Positions 1 through 6,327 of a stretch of 12,966 nt of DNA are shown here, in pieces; within the stretch, counting starts at the first letter, position 1; every line of letters starts with the position of its first letter. Source of the DNA: JACQCV01 sp964634555 (GTDB lineage Bacteria; Patescibacteriota; Minisyncoccia; Phycocordibacterales; UBA12445). The position numbers were made by a program, and so were the translations under genes. The notes below the pieces were generated by a model that was given only the letters and a program-made list of their open reading frames with translations, did no database searches and was not told where the DNA came from. Where the stretch lies: assembly GCA_964634555.1 (NCBI GenBank), contig CAZWJJ010000023.1:1-12966 (forward strand), written 5' to 3'.

Positions 1-336
1 TTGAGTGATGGCGGCCTGATACATATACCGCCAAGAGTTTATCCAAAGATAATTGGCTATTCACCGGATGGCAAGATTTATTATAGTAAGAATTTTGTCC
101 TTTTTGGAAAATCGTCCATTTTTCAACTTGAACTAAAGAATAGAATGTCATCCGCCGACTATCTTTCACTAATGGATAACCTTAAGGATATACAGCATAA
201 ATATCAACAAATCTGCAGTCAACTCGATGCTCAAGCAAAAACCATCGAAGATGCAGAAAAGAAAGAAGCCCTGGATAATGAACGCCAGGAATTGAGAGAA
301 TATTTTGCTGAAGAGCTAAAAGACAGTCCGCAATAA
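1..336 (+). CDS. Hypothetical protein, 5' end probably outside the window
   Basis: An open frame runs from the first base to a TAA stop at 334-336 and gives 111 residues. The frame opens with TTG, which may be a start codon or just an internal leucine; no ribosome binding site can be judged because the window begins here. I do not recognise the family. The first half (about residues 5-45) has alternating hydrophobic and polar residues as in beta strands, with a PDGKIYY stretch near residue 22. The last half (about 50-108) is very rich in Glu, Lys, Gln and Asp and is likely helical or coiled coil. There is no signal peptide or membrane segment. It is followed after 16 nt by a strong terminator, so it is the last gene of its transcript. 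Function unknown. Confidence 0.6.
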   Translation: MSDGGLIHIPPRVYPKIIGYSPDGKIYYSKNFVLFGKSSIFQLELKNRMSSADYLSLMDNLKDIQHKYQQICSQLDAQAKTIEDAEKKEALDNERQELREYFAEELKDSPQ

Positions 337-352
337 TCTCCACAAATCAAAA

Positions 353-380
353 CCGCCCGACAAATTTCGGGCGGCTTTTT
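353..380. terminator. Bidirectional rho-independent terminator
   Basis: A perfect 8-bp GC-rich stem (CCGCCCGA at 353-360 pairs with TCGGGCGG at 367-374) with a 6-nt loop is followed by C and five T on the plus strand. On the minus strand the same stem is followed by TTTT. It lies between the gene ending at 336 and the convergent gene ending at 389 and can serve both. Confidence 0.9.
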
Positions 381-388
381 ATTTTTAA

Positions 389-814
389 TTATCTTTCAGC
401 AATCTTTCGATAACATGACCAATGATGGCCCTTCTCATTTGCCAGACCCCACATCGCAAGTCTGACATTATCCTCGGTGTTCATGTAATCGAGTTTAACA
501 CCAAGCTTCTCGGAAAATTCCTTGAAAGTCGGCTTATGGAATTGATAAACCCCATACGCTTTGCCGCTATCACCAACAGCATCAACTTTTAATTCTGATT
601 CACAATCCGCGATCTCAACGGCGAGATCGACAGGAACATCGTAAATGTTCGCCCACTTCTTGATTAAGCCCAGAACGCACTCCTTACCCTTGCTATCCGC
701 CTGACAAGCATCTACAACGACTGCTTCCGGACGAATAGTTATCGTACTATCCTGATTTTGTAATGCCCACTGGGGTGTTACGAGAAGACTGGTGGCAAGC
801 ATTGTACTGGCCAC
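389..814 (-). CDS. Secreted lytic transglycosylase-like (lysozyme fold) protein
   Basis: Predicted peptidoglycan-cleaving enzyme of the lysozyme/SLT fold, exported to the cell surface. The 141-residue frame has a hydrophobic N-terminus (residues 1-18) acting as signal peptide. The catalytic region follows: Glu72 in the CES motif (71-73), then AVGDSGKAYGVYQF (79-92), the counterpart of the ES...GLMQ motifs of SLT enzymes, and a C-terminal HWSCY (131-135). It is shorter than typical SLT domains (about 150 residues or more) and minimal. The GTG at 814 has an AGGG six bases upstream, but this start leaves the signal peptide without its usual positive charge. The frame stays open upstream to a TGA at 848-850, and a one-base change in the run of five A there would join a TTG start giving MKTILLTTIGQTVAS, a better signal peptide. 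The gene is alone on its transcript, with its own promoter, long structured leader and terminator. The family is fairly sure; the exact substrate bond is not. Confidence 0.75.
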   Translation of the reverse strand: MASTMLATSLLVTPQWALQNQDSTITIRPEAVVVDACQADSKGKECVLGLIKKWANIYDVPVDLAVEIADCESELKVDAVGDSGKAYGVYQFHKPTFKEFSEKLGVKLDYMNTEDNVRLAMWGLANEKGHHWSCYRKIAER

Positions 815-1002
815 GGTCTGCCCTATAGTTGTAAGTAAAATAGTTTTTCAATTAAGTTCCCACGATCACGCGTCTCAAGTTTTGCAAAATCGACTAAAGA
901 TTGCCAAAACTCTGCCTTAACAAGAAGCTACTACTGATAAATATCCTTGAAATAAGATCGTTTATCGTAGTAGCTATAGACAATACTGCCAAAATATTGT
1001 CT
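815..1002 (-). promoter_or_regulatory. Structured 5' leader of the transglycosylase gene
   Basis: From the predicted transcription start near 1000-1002 to the coding start, the minus-strand leader holds three successive inverted repeats. Hairpin 1: AGACAATA and TATTGTCT, 978-985 with 995-1002, 8 bp, 9-nt loop, at the extreme 5' end. Hairpin 2: 926-941 with 961-975, 15 bp with one bulged base, and three further inner pairs. Hairpin 3: 879-886 with 902-910, 8 bp with one bulge. The octamer TTTTGGCA occurs both in the loop of hairpin 1 and in an arm of hairpin 3, so alternative pairing is possible. No known riboswitch consensus was recognised. It may be a cis-regulatory RNA or simply a stabilising leader. 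Confidence 0.5.
926..975. repeat. Long imperfect inverted repeat (hairpin 2 of the leader)
   Basis: Arms 926-941 and 961-975 pair over 15 bp with a single bulged T at 935. Inner pairs 943-945 with 956-958 lengthen the stem. It is the longest hairpin in the window, is not followed by a T run on either strand, and so is not a terminator. No second copy was noticed in this window. Confidence 0.7.
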
Positions 1003-1006
1003 GGTA

Positions 1007-1035
1007 ATATTAGCAAAGACATCAAGCAAAGTCAA
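1007..1035 (-). promoter_or_regulatory. Sigma-70-type promoter for the transglycosylase transcript
   Basis: On the minus strand, -35 TTGACT (1035-1030), a 17-nt spacer and -10 TAATAT (1012-1007) preceded by TGC, an extended -10. The predicted start at about 1000 places hairpin 1 at the very 5' end of the RNA. Confidence 0.65.
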
Positions 1036-1245
1036 CCCCATTTCTGAAATACAGCTCTAAATATGGCTTTTTTAACCATTAAAATGATCGACTGCTGTTC
1101 CTACAAATCTTTGACCCCAGTTCGGTGATTCACAATCGATCAATTTAATCTTTTTATACATGAATAAAAAATTAAGCCAAAATCAACCAAAAGCATCACG
1201 AACTTTGCAAGATTCATCTAAAAATGTTATTTTATTGACGTCATT
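1036..1245. other. Intergenic region upstream of tRNA-Ala
   Basis: About 210 nt between two divergent transcription units. Apart from the tRNA promoter candidate at its right end I see no open frame with coding character and no strong hairpin. Confidence 0.5.
1205..1233 (+). promoter_or_regulatory. Candidate promoter of the tRNA gene
   Basis: -35-like TTGCAA (1205-1210), a 17-nt spacer and -10-like TATTTT (1228-1233), each 4 of 6 to consensus. The start would fall about 6 nt before the tRNA. No closer hexamer pair fits. Confidence 0.4.
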
Positions 1246-1318
1246 GGGCCCTTAGCTTAGTTGGTAGAGCGCCTCATTTGCAATGAGGAGGTCACCAGTT
1301 CGAATCTGGTAGGGTCCA
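1246..1318 (+). tRNA. tRNA-Ala (anticodon UGC)
   Basis: A full cloverleaf of 73 nt. Acceptor arm GGGCCCT (1246-1252) pairs with AGGGTCC (1311-1317) and includes the G3:U70 wobble pair, the identity element of alanine tRNAs. The D arm is GCTT/GAGC. The anticodon stem CCTCA/TGAGG encloses loop TTTGCAA with anticodon TGC at 1279-1281. The T arm ACCAG/CTGGT encloses TTCGAAT. The discriminator base is A1318. The 3' CCA is not encoded (CAA follows) and must be added by a nucleotidyltransferase. No intron is present. Confidence 0.97.
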
Positions 1319-1390
1319 CAACCGCGAGCCAAGTCAAAAAAATTTTCCATCAGTAAAAATATTTTTTAACTACAACTCTAAAGAGATATC

Positions 1391-1723
1391 ATGAAAACCC
1401 CAAGTAAATTAAAATTACCCAAATCCCCCACTCTAAAAGATTTTCAAAAGTACGTTGCGCAATTAGTCAAAGAAAGAGGGTTTAAAAGAGAGCGGATCTC
1501 AGAACTGTTTATGCTTTTTCTGGAAGAGTGCGGCGAAATGGCCAAGGCCGCCAGAAAATCAGCCGGAATGAAAATTGATAAGGCCTCAAAAGAGTATCGT
1601 GTCGATCACGAGATAGCTGATGTTTTTATCTATTTGTTAGATATATGTAATCATTACAATGTTGATCTCGAGAAAGCCTTCAGAGAAAAAGAGGAGATCA
1701 ACAAACAGCGCTCATGGAGTTAA
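1391..1723 (+). CDS. MazG-like nucleotide pyrophosphohydrolase
   Basis: Small all-alpha NTP pyrophosphohydrolase that probably hydrolyses (d)NTPs, perhaps damaged ones, to the monophosphate and pyrophosphate in the cytoplasm. Of its 110 residues, EECGE (46-50) matches the EExxE metal motif of the MazG superfamily, and HEIADVFIYLLDIC (73-86) supplies the downstream ExxD motif. The ending EKEEINKQRSW is typical of single-domain MazG-like proteins. The length fits one domain rather than the tandem E. coli MazG. The ATG has a purine-rich AAAGAG about 6 nt upstream. It begins 72 nt after tRNA-Ala with no clear promoter or GC-rich terminator between them, so it may be co-transcribed with the tRNA. 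It ends at a terminator shared with the convergent CDF-like gene. The exact substrate cannot be told. Confidence 0.85.
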   Translation: MKTPSKLKLPKSPTLKDFQKYVAQLVKERGFKRERISELFMLFLEECGEMAKAARKSAGMKIDKASKEYRVDHEIADVFIYLLDICNHYNVDLEKAFREKEEINKQRSWS

Positions 1724-1744
1724 TTATAAACGACTCAACTTTAA

Positions 1745-1769
1745 AAAACCGCCCATAATGGGCGGTTTT
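1745..1769. terminator. Bidirectional rho-independent terminator
   Basis: CCGCCC (1749-1754) and GGGCGG (1760-1765) with a 5-nt loop, flanked by AAAA and TTTT, so it works in both directions. It separates the convergent MazG-like gene and the CDF-like gene, whose stop codon begins two bases beyond it. Confidence 0.88.
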
Positions 1770-1771
1770 GC

Positions 1772-3058
1772 TTACATTCCGACAGTAGATAAAAATGGTG
1801 TCAGCGTACGTTCAAGAGTAATTCCTCTTTCGGCCAGCATCTCCATTTCTGATGCGAATAGATCATCACTAGGACTAAAGCAGTAAACTAAGTGTGTCTT
1901 CTTGTCTGTCAAAGTATCTGCCACAATCTTAAGCCGTTCTGAATCAAAAACCTTAAGCTGTTCTAAATACGCACAAGGTGGAAGTAAAACATCCTTCTGA
2001 CGAACGACTGTAGCGCCGACCAGATCACAGATTCGAACGTGTGTGGCATCAGCTATGGAATTGGAAATATAGCAACGGTCTCCATCGAGAGTTACAGCAT
2101 AAGCGATCCGTTTGCCGCGCGGCCTATCCGGATGACAAAATCTTATGTAGTAACAAAATTCGCCTAGATCATTTTTTTCAAGATAGTTACCGACCTTATG
2201 GGCGATTGCTAGCTTCATATCTTCGTGGACTGCTAAATTGTCGCAATAAGTGCTTATCTTGATATTACACACCAATTGATGACCGTTTTTAAAAGTCTTA
2301 GCCTGATCAATTGGTTCGATCTCTTCAACCCCGTGAACAGTCCGGATAATTTTCCATATCTCTCGAAGTATCTCGGGATCGACTCCGGCCTGAAGTAGAT
2401 CTTTCAAACCACCCCAGCCGATTTCACAAGCAACATGTAATACCTTTAGGCTCATTAAAAGACCTAAGGGATATTCAACCCATGCGGCGCCCAATCCGTA
2501 TTCAGCAAGAATACCGGACAAGGCGATCAGCTCAATATATCCATCATTAATAGTCTCAGTACCATCATCAACCACCGCATCCTGCTTATTTTCCCGACCA
2601 ATCTTAACTTGTATCTGACCGATAAAAAATGAAGCAGCAGCCGATATAGCCATCGTTCCAGTAACAATCAAGAAATATCGTGGGGCAATGATAAGCGCCG
2701 ATTGTGTATTCGTTCCCATGATACCCATGACTGATTTATGGAGAACATCAAAACCCATTGCAAAGAGCGAGAGAGAAATAATCACCTGCATTATATTTTG
2801 CACCTTGCATAAACCCCAAGGAAATTCAGGGCTTTCCGGCCGACTGGCAAGCCAAACAGAGAAAATTACCGTCAAAGAAACAAAGAAATCAGAAGCGCTG
2901 TGGTAGCCATCACCGGCAATAACTGGAGAATTGACCAACCAGCCGACCCAGATATTTAGTGATGCCTTGATCATATACATCACCAACACAACACTCATAA
3001 AACGATATGTTGTAATCAACCCAGCCTCTGTGCGATTTTTATCCCCCGTTTCCTCCAT
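1772..3058 (-). CDS. Cation diffusion facilitator-like transporter with extra C-terminal domain
   Basis: Predicted inner-membrane divalent-cation transporter of the CDF family, 428 residues against about 300 for a usual CDF. Hydrophobic segments lie at about 18-45, 56-71, 88-105, 123-146 and 176-205. TM2 carries DGYHSASD (50-57), the D/H/D metal site. The TM5 equivalent reads YIELIALSG (174-182), where HxxxD would be expected, so the second half of the transport site is changed to Y and I. Residues about 222-312 fit the CDF cytoplasmic domain (VHGVEEIEPID, LAVHEDMKLA, CHPD). Residues about 315-428 are extra and resemble the NifX/NifB dinitrogenase-cofactor fold (IAYAVTLDGDRCYISNSIAD), which is tentative. 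The ATG has GGAGG upstream inside the preceding usp-like gene, whose TAA overlaps it as TAATG, so translation is probably coupled. Metal specificity is unknown; transport may be impaired or the protein may be a sensor. Confidence 0.75.
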   Translation of the reverse strand: MEETGDKNRTEAGLITTYRFMSVVLVMYMIKASLNIWVGWLVNSPVIAGDGYHSASDFFVSLTVIFSVWLASRPESPEFPWGLCKVQNIMQVIISLSLFAMGFDVLHKSVMGIMGTNTQSALIIAPRYFLIVTGTMAISAAASFFIGQIQVKIGRENKQDAVVDDGTETINDGYIELIALSGILAEYGLGAAWVEYPLGLLMSLKVLHVACEIGWGGLKDLLQAGVDPEILREIWKIIRTVHGVEEIEPIDQAKTFKNGHQLVCNIKISTYCDNLAVHEDMKLAIAHKVGNYLEKNDLGEFCYYIRFCHPDRPRGKRIAYAVTLDGDRCYISNSIADATHVRICDLVGATVVRQKDVLLPPCAYLEQLKVFDSERLKIVADTLTDKKTHLVYCFSPSDDLFASEMEMLAERGITLERTLTPFLSTVGM

Positions 3059-3816
3059 TACCTTACCTCCGGTCTAATCAGCATCAACGGCACAGGACAG
3101 GATCGCTCAATAAGTTGAATCGGATAATTACCCCATTTAGTGTTAACACCCTTAGTCATCACAACCATAGAGCATCCCTCACGCAACAATGCTCGCGACA
3201 ATCCCTCAACAACTTCGCGCCTCATTTCAATCAGCGTCCTGGTCTCAAATCTCATCTCATGAGCCTTTCTTTCCGCATATTCGATATTACTTCTCGACAT
3301 ATCACAAACATGATCAGCAGGATTAGTGCTTGTTAGATTAGTCTTAGGCCAGGTAGTATGCCAGATTAGAATCTTGGCATCAGGAGATATTTTCTTCAAC
3401 AAAGACAAACCCTCATCGATCGCCCATCTGCCGGAACCGCGTTTGCCAATAGGAAACATAACCTCTCCCCGACTTCTTCCGTATAGAAATGCCTCATGTC
3501 CTGGTGCGATAACGGTCGCTCGCTTGGCTTCTTTGATAAAGCTGTTGCTCACTATAATCTGCGAAACATCAGTATGCCCGTCTCTTTCAAAACCCAAATT
3601 GGCATGGTCACACCCGACGACAAATTTCACACCGGGCCCAATCATATCGATAATATAATTGGAAACTCGATCAACAGACAGATCAATCAAAGATTTATGA
3701 CGATAAAAACTATCAATCAAAATTGATAGCTCGCAATTCGCCCTATCAGCCAGATCACCAGCATATTTTATCTCAGTAAGAGAATCTTCTCCGCGATAAG
3801 AAACGGCTAGTTTCAA
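3058..3816 (-). CDS. UspA-like (universal stress protein) tandem-domain protein
   Basis: Cytoplasmic protein with two Usp-like alpha/beta halves, 252 residues from the chosen start. The second half is the clearer: EVMFPIGKRGSGRWAID opens the domain near residue 118, CSMVVMTKG (215-223) is the usual DLIVMG strand, and CPVPLMLIRP (240-249) the closing strand. The first half starts KLAVSYRGED and is more diverged. The G-2x-G-9x-G ATP-binding motif is absent in its normal form, so ATP binding is doubtful. The start is set by a perfect AAGGAGG (3823-3829) six bases before the TTG at 3816; a TTG at 3846 would add ten residues but has no such site. The gene has its own strong promoter and overlaps the CDF-like gene by one base. 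A role as stress-linked partner of that transporter is inferred from position only. Confidence 0.72.
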   Translation of the reverse strand: MKLAVSYRGEDSLTEIKYAGDLADRANCELSILIDSFYRHKSLIDLSVDRVSNYIIDMIGPGVKFVVGCDHANLGFERDGHTDVSQIIVSNSFIKEAKRATVIAPGHEAFLYGRSRGEVMFPIGKRGSGRWAIDEGLSLLKKISPDAKILIWHTTWPKTNLTSTNPADHVCDMSRSNIEYAERKAHEMRFETRTLIEMRREVVEGLSRALLREGCSMVVMTKGVNTKWGNYPIQLIERSCPVPLMLIRPEVR

Positions 3817-3822
3817 GACAAA

Positions 3823-3829
3823 CCTCCTT
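3823..3829 (-). promoter_or_regulatory. Ribosome binding site fixing the usp-like start
   Basis: AAGGAGG on the minus strand, six nucleotides before TTG at 3816-3814. It is the strongest SD in the window and overrules the longer frame starting at 3846. Confidence 0.8.
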
Positions 3830-3863
3830 GTCTCATCAAAAATCAAGGTGCCTTTCCGCCTAG

Positions 3864-3892
3864 AATATATAGTGAGTTTGTATTTATGTCAA
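3864..3892 (-). promoter_or_regulatory. Near-consensus sigma-70 promoter for usp-CDF
   Basis: -35 TTGACA (3892-3887, consensus), 17-nt spacer, -10 TATATT (3869-3864, 5 of 6). Predicted start is about 3857, giving a leader of some 40 nt. It sits in the short gap after the HD gene, so the usp-CDF pair is an independent unit even though no terminator separates it from the HD gene. Confidence 0.8.
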
Positions 3893-3908
3893 TGTTGTTG
3901 CGACAAAT

Positions 3909-5114
3909 TTAAGCCTCGTAACCCATTCGCTTGGCCATATATTTGAATACGCTCATTTCATCCGGTTTTTCTGCTTGGGTTTTAATGTTACCGTTATCAT
4001 CGATTTTGCCTGCACGATAATCTTCTGCCTCCTCTGCTCTCTTCAAAGAACCCAGAGCATTCTCTGTAAAATGACTGAACATCTCTCTCAGACCAGCCTC
4101 CCTACCTGAATCAAGCTGTCCATTCTTTTTTAGCAACGAGACAATCTTTTCAAATCTAATGGCTTGTATAACAGGAAATGTCACCTGAGCATCAAACCAA
4201 CTTTGTATATCTCTGACGACATTTTCCCTCTCAGAGACCCAACCTTCTTGGCTGAGCAAATTCTTCATATTGTTAACAATATTTGACTTCACCTCTCGTC
4301 CTTCAGCATTGCCTTCTTTTTCAAACTGCTCGGCTGAAATAATCCCGCTACCGCCAAGATCAGACATGGCCATTATCAAAACTTCTTCCGGAACTTTTTC
4401 TCCCTTTTGTAAAGCATTCTCCAAATGTGGCTGGAAAAATTTAATCCCCTTAACAATACCCTTCTGCTTTAATCTCTCGACCATTTCGCCAAAACCTTTT
4501 TGATTTTTTATAGCGTTATCGTAATATTCCTTATCCTGCTCATTATCAAACAGCACACCCCTCCAATCAGGACCACCCTCAACTCCGGGATATGTTACCT
4601 GTATGCCCAATTTAGCTGTGTCTATATCCTTTTTATTATAAACCCCGCTTTTAATCATGGCATCTGCGCATAGTTCCGCGCTTCTGGCTTCATTACCATT
4701 AACGCCAGCAGAAAAATCTCCTTCCATCGCGCCCCTCTTTCTAGTAACCATGGCAGTGAGTACCTGCGGTGCAGACACACCTGGCATATAATCTGGTGGA
4801 GCGACGGTATCGATAATTGCATCATGATAACTGATGATTATTTTAGTCATCAATTTTCTTTCTTCAGACAATCCAAAAATATTTGCCATCTTTTCGGCTC
4901 GATTATATAACTCCATCGGATGTTCTATATTATGATACGGCTTTTGCTCCTTGGGATTATTTTTTTCCATTAGTTGATCCCCCATTTTCACCAACTGCTC
5001 GCCGATCTTTTCTTTTTCTACGTCCTTTTGCATCTCAGCATTAACGACAACATTGTCTGTTAAATTTTCTCCGGCACCTGATGGCATCCCTCCAAACATC
5101 TGCTCTATTTTCAT
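3909..5114 (-). CDS. HD-superfamily metal-dependent phosphohydrolase-like protein
   Basis: Cytoplasmic protein of 401 residues with an HD-type metal site in its first half: YHNIEH (60-65; His61, His65) and SYHDAIID (95-102; His97-Asp98), then GNEARSAEL (140-148). The spacing and the NE..SA motif resemble the predicted HD phosphohydrolases of COG4339, which are only about 200 residues long. The region after about 190 has no family I recognise; it is rich in charged residues and helix formers, and ends in a conserved-looking SVFKYMAKRMGY. Residues 1-55 are polar and probably a helical extension. There is no signal peptide. The ATG has no visible SD. It starts 43 nt after the glycosyltransferase stop, with a possible promoter overlapping the end of that gene. 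Hydrolysis of a phosphoester such as a nucleotide is likely; the substrate is unknown. Confidence 0.65.
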   Translation of the reverse strand: MKIEQMFGGMPSGAGENLTDNVVVNAEMQKDVEKEKIGEQLVKMGDQLMEKNNPKEQKPYHNIEHPMELYNRAEKMANIFGLSEERKLMTKIIISYHDAIIDTVAPPDYMPGVSAPQVLTAMVTRKRGAMEGDFSAGVNGNEARSAELCADAMIKSGVYNKKDIDTAKLGIQVTYPGVEGGPDWRGVLFDNEQDKEYYDNAIKNQKGFGEMVERLKQKGIVKGIKFFQPHLENALQKGEKVPEEVLIMAMSDLGGSGIISAEQFEKEGNAEGREVKSNIVNNMKNLLSQEGWVSERENVVRDIQSWFDAQVTFPVIQAIRFEKIVSLLKKNGQLDSGREAGLREMFSHFTENALGSLKRAEEAEDYRAGKIDDNGNIKTQAEKPDEMSVFKYMAKRMGYEA

Positions 5115-5145
5115 TGAAATTATTTAAAATTAATAAGACCCTAAT

Positions 5146-5175
5146 ATAATACCTCTTTCATTCTCTATTAATCAA
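5146..5175 (-). promoter_or_regulatory. Candidate promoter of the HD gene
   Basis: -35-like TTGATT (5175-5170), 18-nt spacer, -10-like TATTAT (5151-5146, 5 of 6). The -35 lies within the last codons of the glycosyltransferase gene. The start would be some 25-30 nt before the ATG. Confidence 0.4.
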
Positions 5176-6327
5176 ATCCCTATACAGTGATTCAAACTGC
5201 ATAATTACAAAACCTATATCGTGTTTCTTGATCATTTCCAAACTCATTTCAGACATTTTCTTTTGAATAGACGAATCAGAAAATATTTTAACTATAAAAC
5301 TTGTTAAACTATTATTGTCATTTTTCTCAAATAGATAGCCGTTCTCGCCGTTTCTAACCAACTCCGGAAGGGCGACAGAATTAGAGGCAAGGATCGGCAG
5401 GCCGGAGGCCATCGCCTCCATAGCAGCAATACTCTGAAGTTCAGCAGTACCGGCATTAACAAAACAGTATGCTGTGGCGCACAATGCAGGAAGCTCATCA
5501 TCGGGCACAAATCCCAAAAAGGTAACTCTATCTTGAAGACCTAGATCATTAACCAAATTGATTAACTTCTGTTTTTCAGCGCCATTTCCCGCGATGGCAA
5601 AATGAATTGAAACATCCCTTGGAACCTGAGCCAAAGCTCTGATAACAAAATCCAATCTTTTTTCTTTATCCAATCTACCGACAAAAAATAAAAGCGGAGC
5701 ATCTGGCAATTTATATTTTACTCTAATTGAGTCATCGCGCTTAGAAGGATTAAAACGAGAGAGATCAATACCATTCGAAATGGCGGTTATTGGCTTAGAA
5801 AAACCATACTGCTTCATAAGATTAGCTGCGCTTTCAGTCGGAGTTGTAACAGCATCCAACTGCTCATAAATCTTTCGAAAATCACTCCAAGCCCAATTTA
5901 TGATTTTTCTTTCTGTAGATGACGGAACAGGCAGATAATGGGTGAGATTTTCAGGCATAAAATGATTTGTACCAACGACTTTTATATTAAATTTTCTAGC
6001 CGCTCGAATCACCGCTCGCGAAACAGTAAAATGTCCCTGCACGTGAATGATATCCGGCTTAAAATTTAAAATCTCGCTTTCAATCTTTTTTTGAATACCA
6101 AACGGAAAAACTACCCGAAAACCTTTATACATCAAAACCGATAATGACCAAACGCCAAAGATATCGATACCATTTACAGATTTTGTCTCAAAACCAAAAG
6201 AGGTCGACGGCGCCACAACTAATATCTGATGGCCGCGTCTTGATAAATAATGAGCCAATCTTTGGGCAAAATACGAAGCGCCGTTAACATTCGGATAGTA
6301 GGTATCAGTTGAGATGAGAATTCGCAT
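5158..6327 (-). CDS. GT4-family glycosyltransferase (glycolipid type)
   Basis: Retaining glycosyltransferase of the GT-B fold that transfers a sugar from a nucleotide sugar to an acceptor, probably a membrane lipid, at the inner face of the membrane. It has 389 residues, normal for GT4. The N-terminal acceptor domain starts RILISTDTYYPNVNGAS (2-18), with HVQGHFTVSRA (95-105) and NHFMPE (121-126), as in PimB- and diacylglycerol-glucosyltransferase-like enzymes. The donor domain has SNGIDLSRF (184-192), FVGRLDKEKR (215-224) and the EX7E pair Glu296 and Glu304, followed by ASGLPILAS. There is no membrane segment. Its ATG at 6327 lies 23 nt inside the end of the dedA-like gene with no clear SD, so the two are probably translated together. 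Similarity suggests a diacylglycerol or phosphatidylinositol-type acceptor, but sugar and acceptor cannot be read from the sequence. Confidence 0.88.
   Translation of the reverse strand: MRILISTDTYYPNVNGASYFAQRLAHYLSRRGHQILVVAPSTSFGFETKSVNGIDIFGVWSLSVLMYKGFRVVFPFGIQKKIESEILNFKPDIIHVQGHFTVSRAVIRAARKFNIKVVGTNHFMPENLTHYLPVPSSTERKIINWAWSDFRKIYEQLDAVTTPTESAANLMKQYGFSKPITAISNGIDLSRFNPSKRDDSIRVKYKLPDAPLLFFVGRLDKEKRLDFVIRALAQVPRDVSIHFAIAGNGAEKQKLINLVNDLGLQDRVTFLGFVPDDELPALCATAYCFVNAGTAELQSIAAMEAMASGLPILASNSVALPELVRNGENGYLFEKNDNNSLTSFIVKIFSDSSIQKKMSEMSLEMIKKHDIGFVIMQFESLYRDLINRE

Noticed and set aside
926..975. Long inverted repeat as a transposon end or a terminator
   Set aside because: No transposase, target duplication or second copy is seen, and no T run follows; its place just after a promoter fits a leader hairpin better.
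815..1002. Known riboswitch (for example the c-di-AMP type found before cell-wall hydrolases)
   Set aside because: I could not match the consensus core motifs by eye; an Infernal scan would decide.
1235..1240. TTGACG just before the tRNA as a -35 box
   Set aside because: Its -10 would fall inside the tRNA gene; the pair at 1205/1228 is better placed.
1335..1376. A/T-rich palindrome after the tRNA as a terminator
   Set aside because: It has only A-T pairs and no GC stem, so it is unlikely to terminate; read-through to the MazG-like gene is possible.
3115..3726. Three overlapping plus-strand frames opposite the Usp-like gene
   Set aside because: They fully oppose a gene with promoter, SD and recognisable domain, and have no family features.
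5146..6310. Reassigned TGA codon (as in some CPR lineages)
   Set aside because: TGA ends the GT4 and DedA genes at normal family lengths, and no gene has internal TGA at a conserved position.
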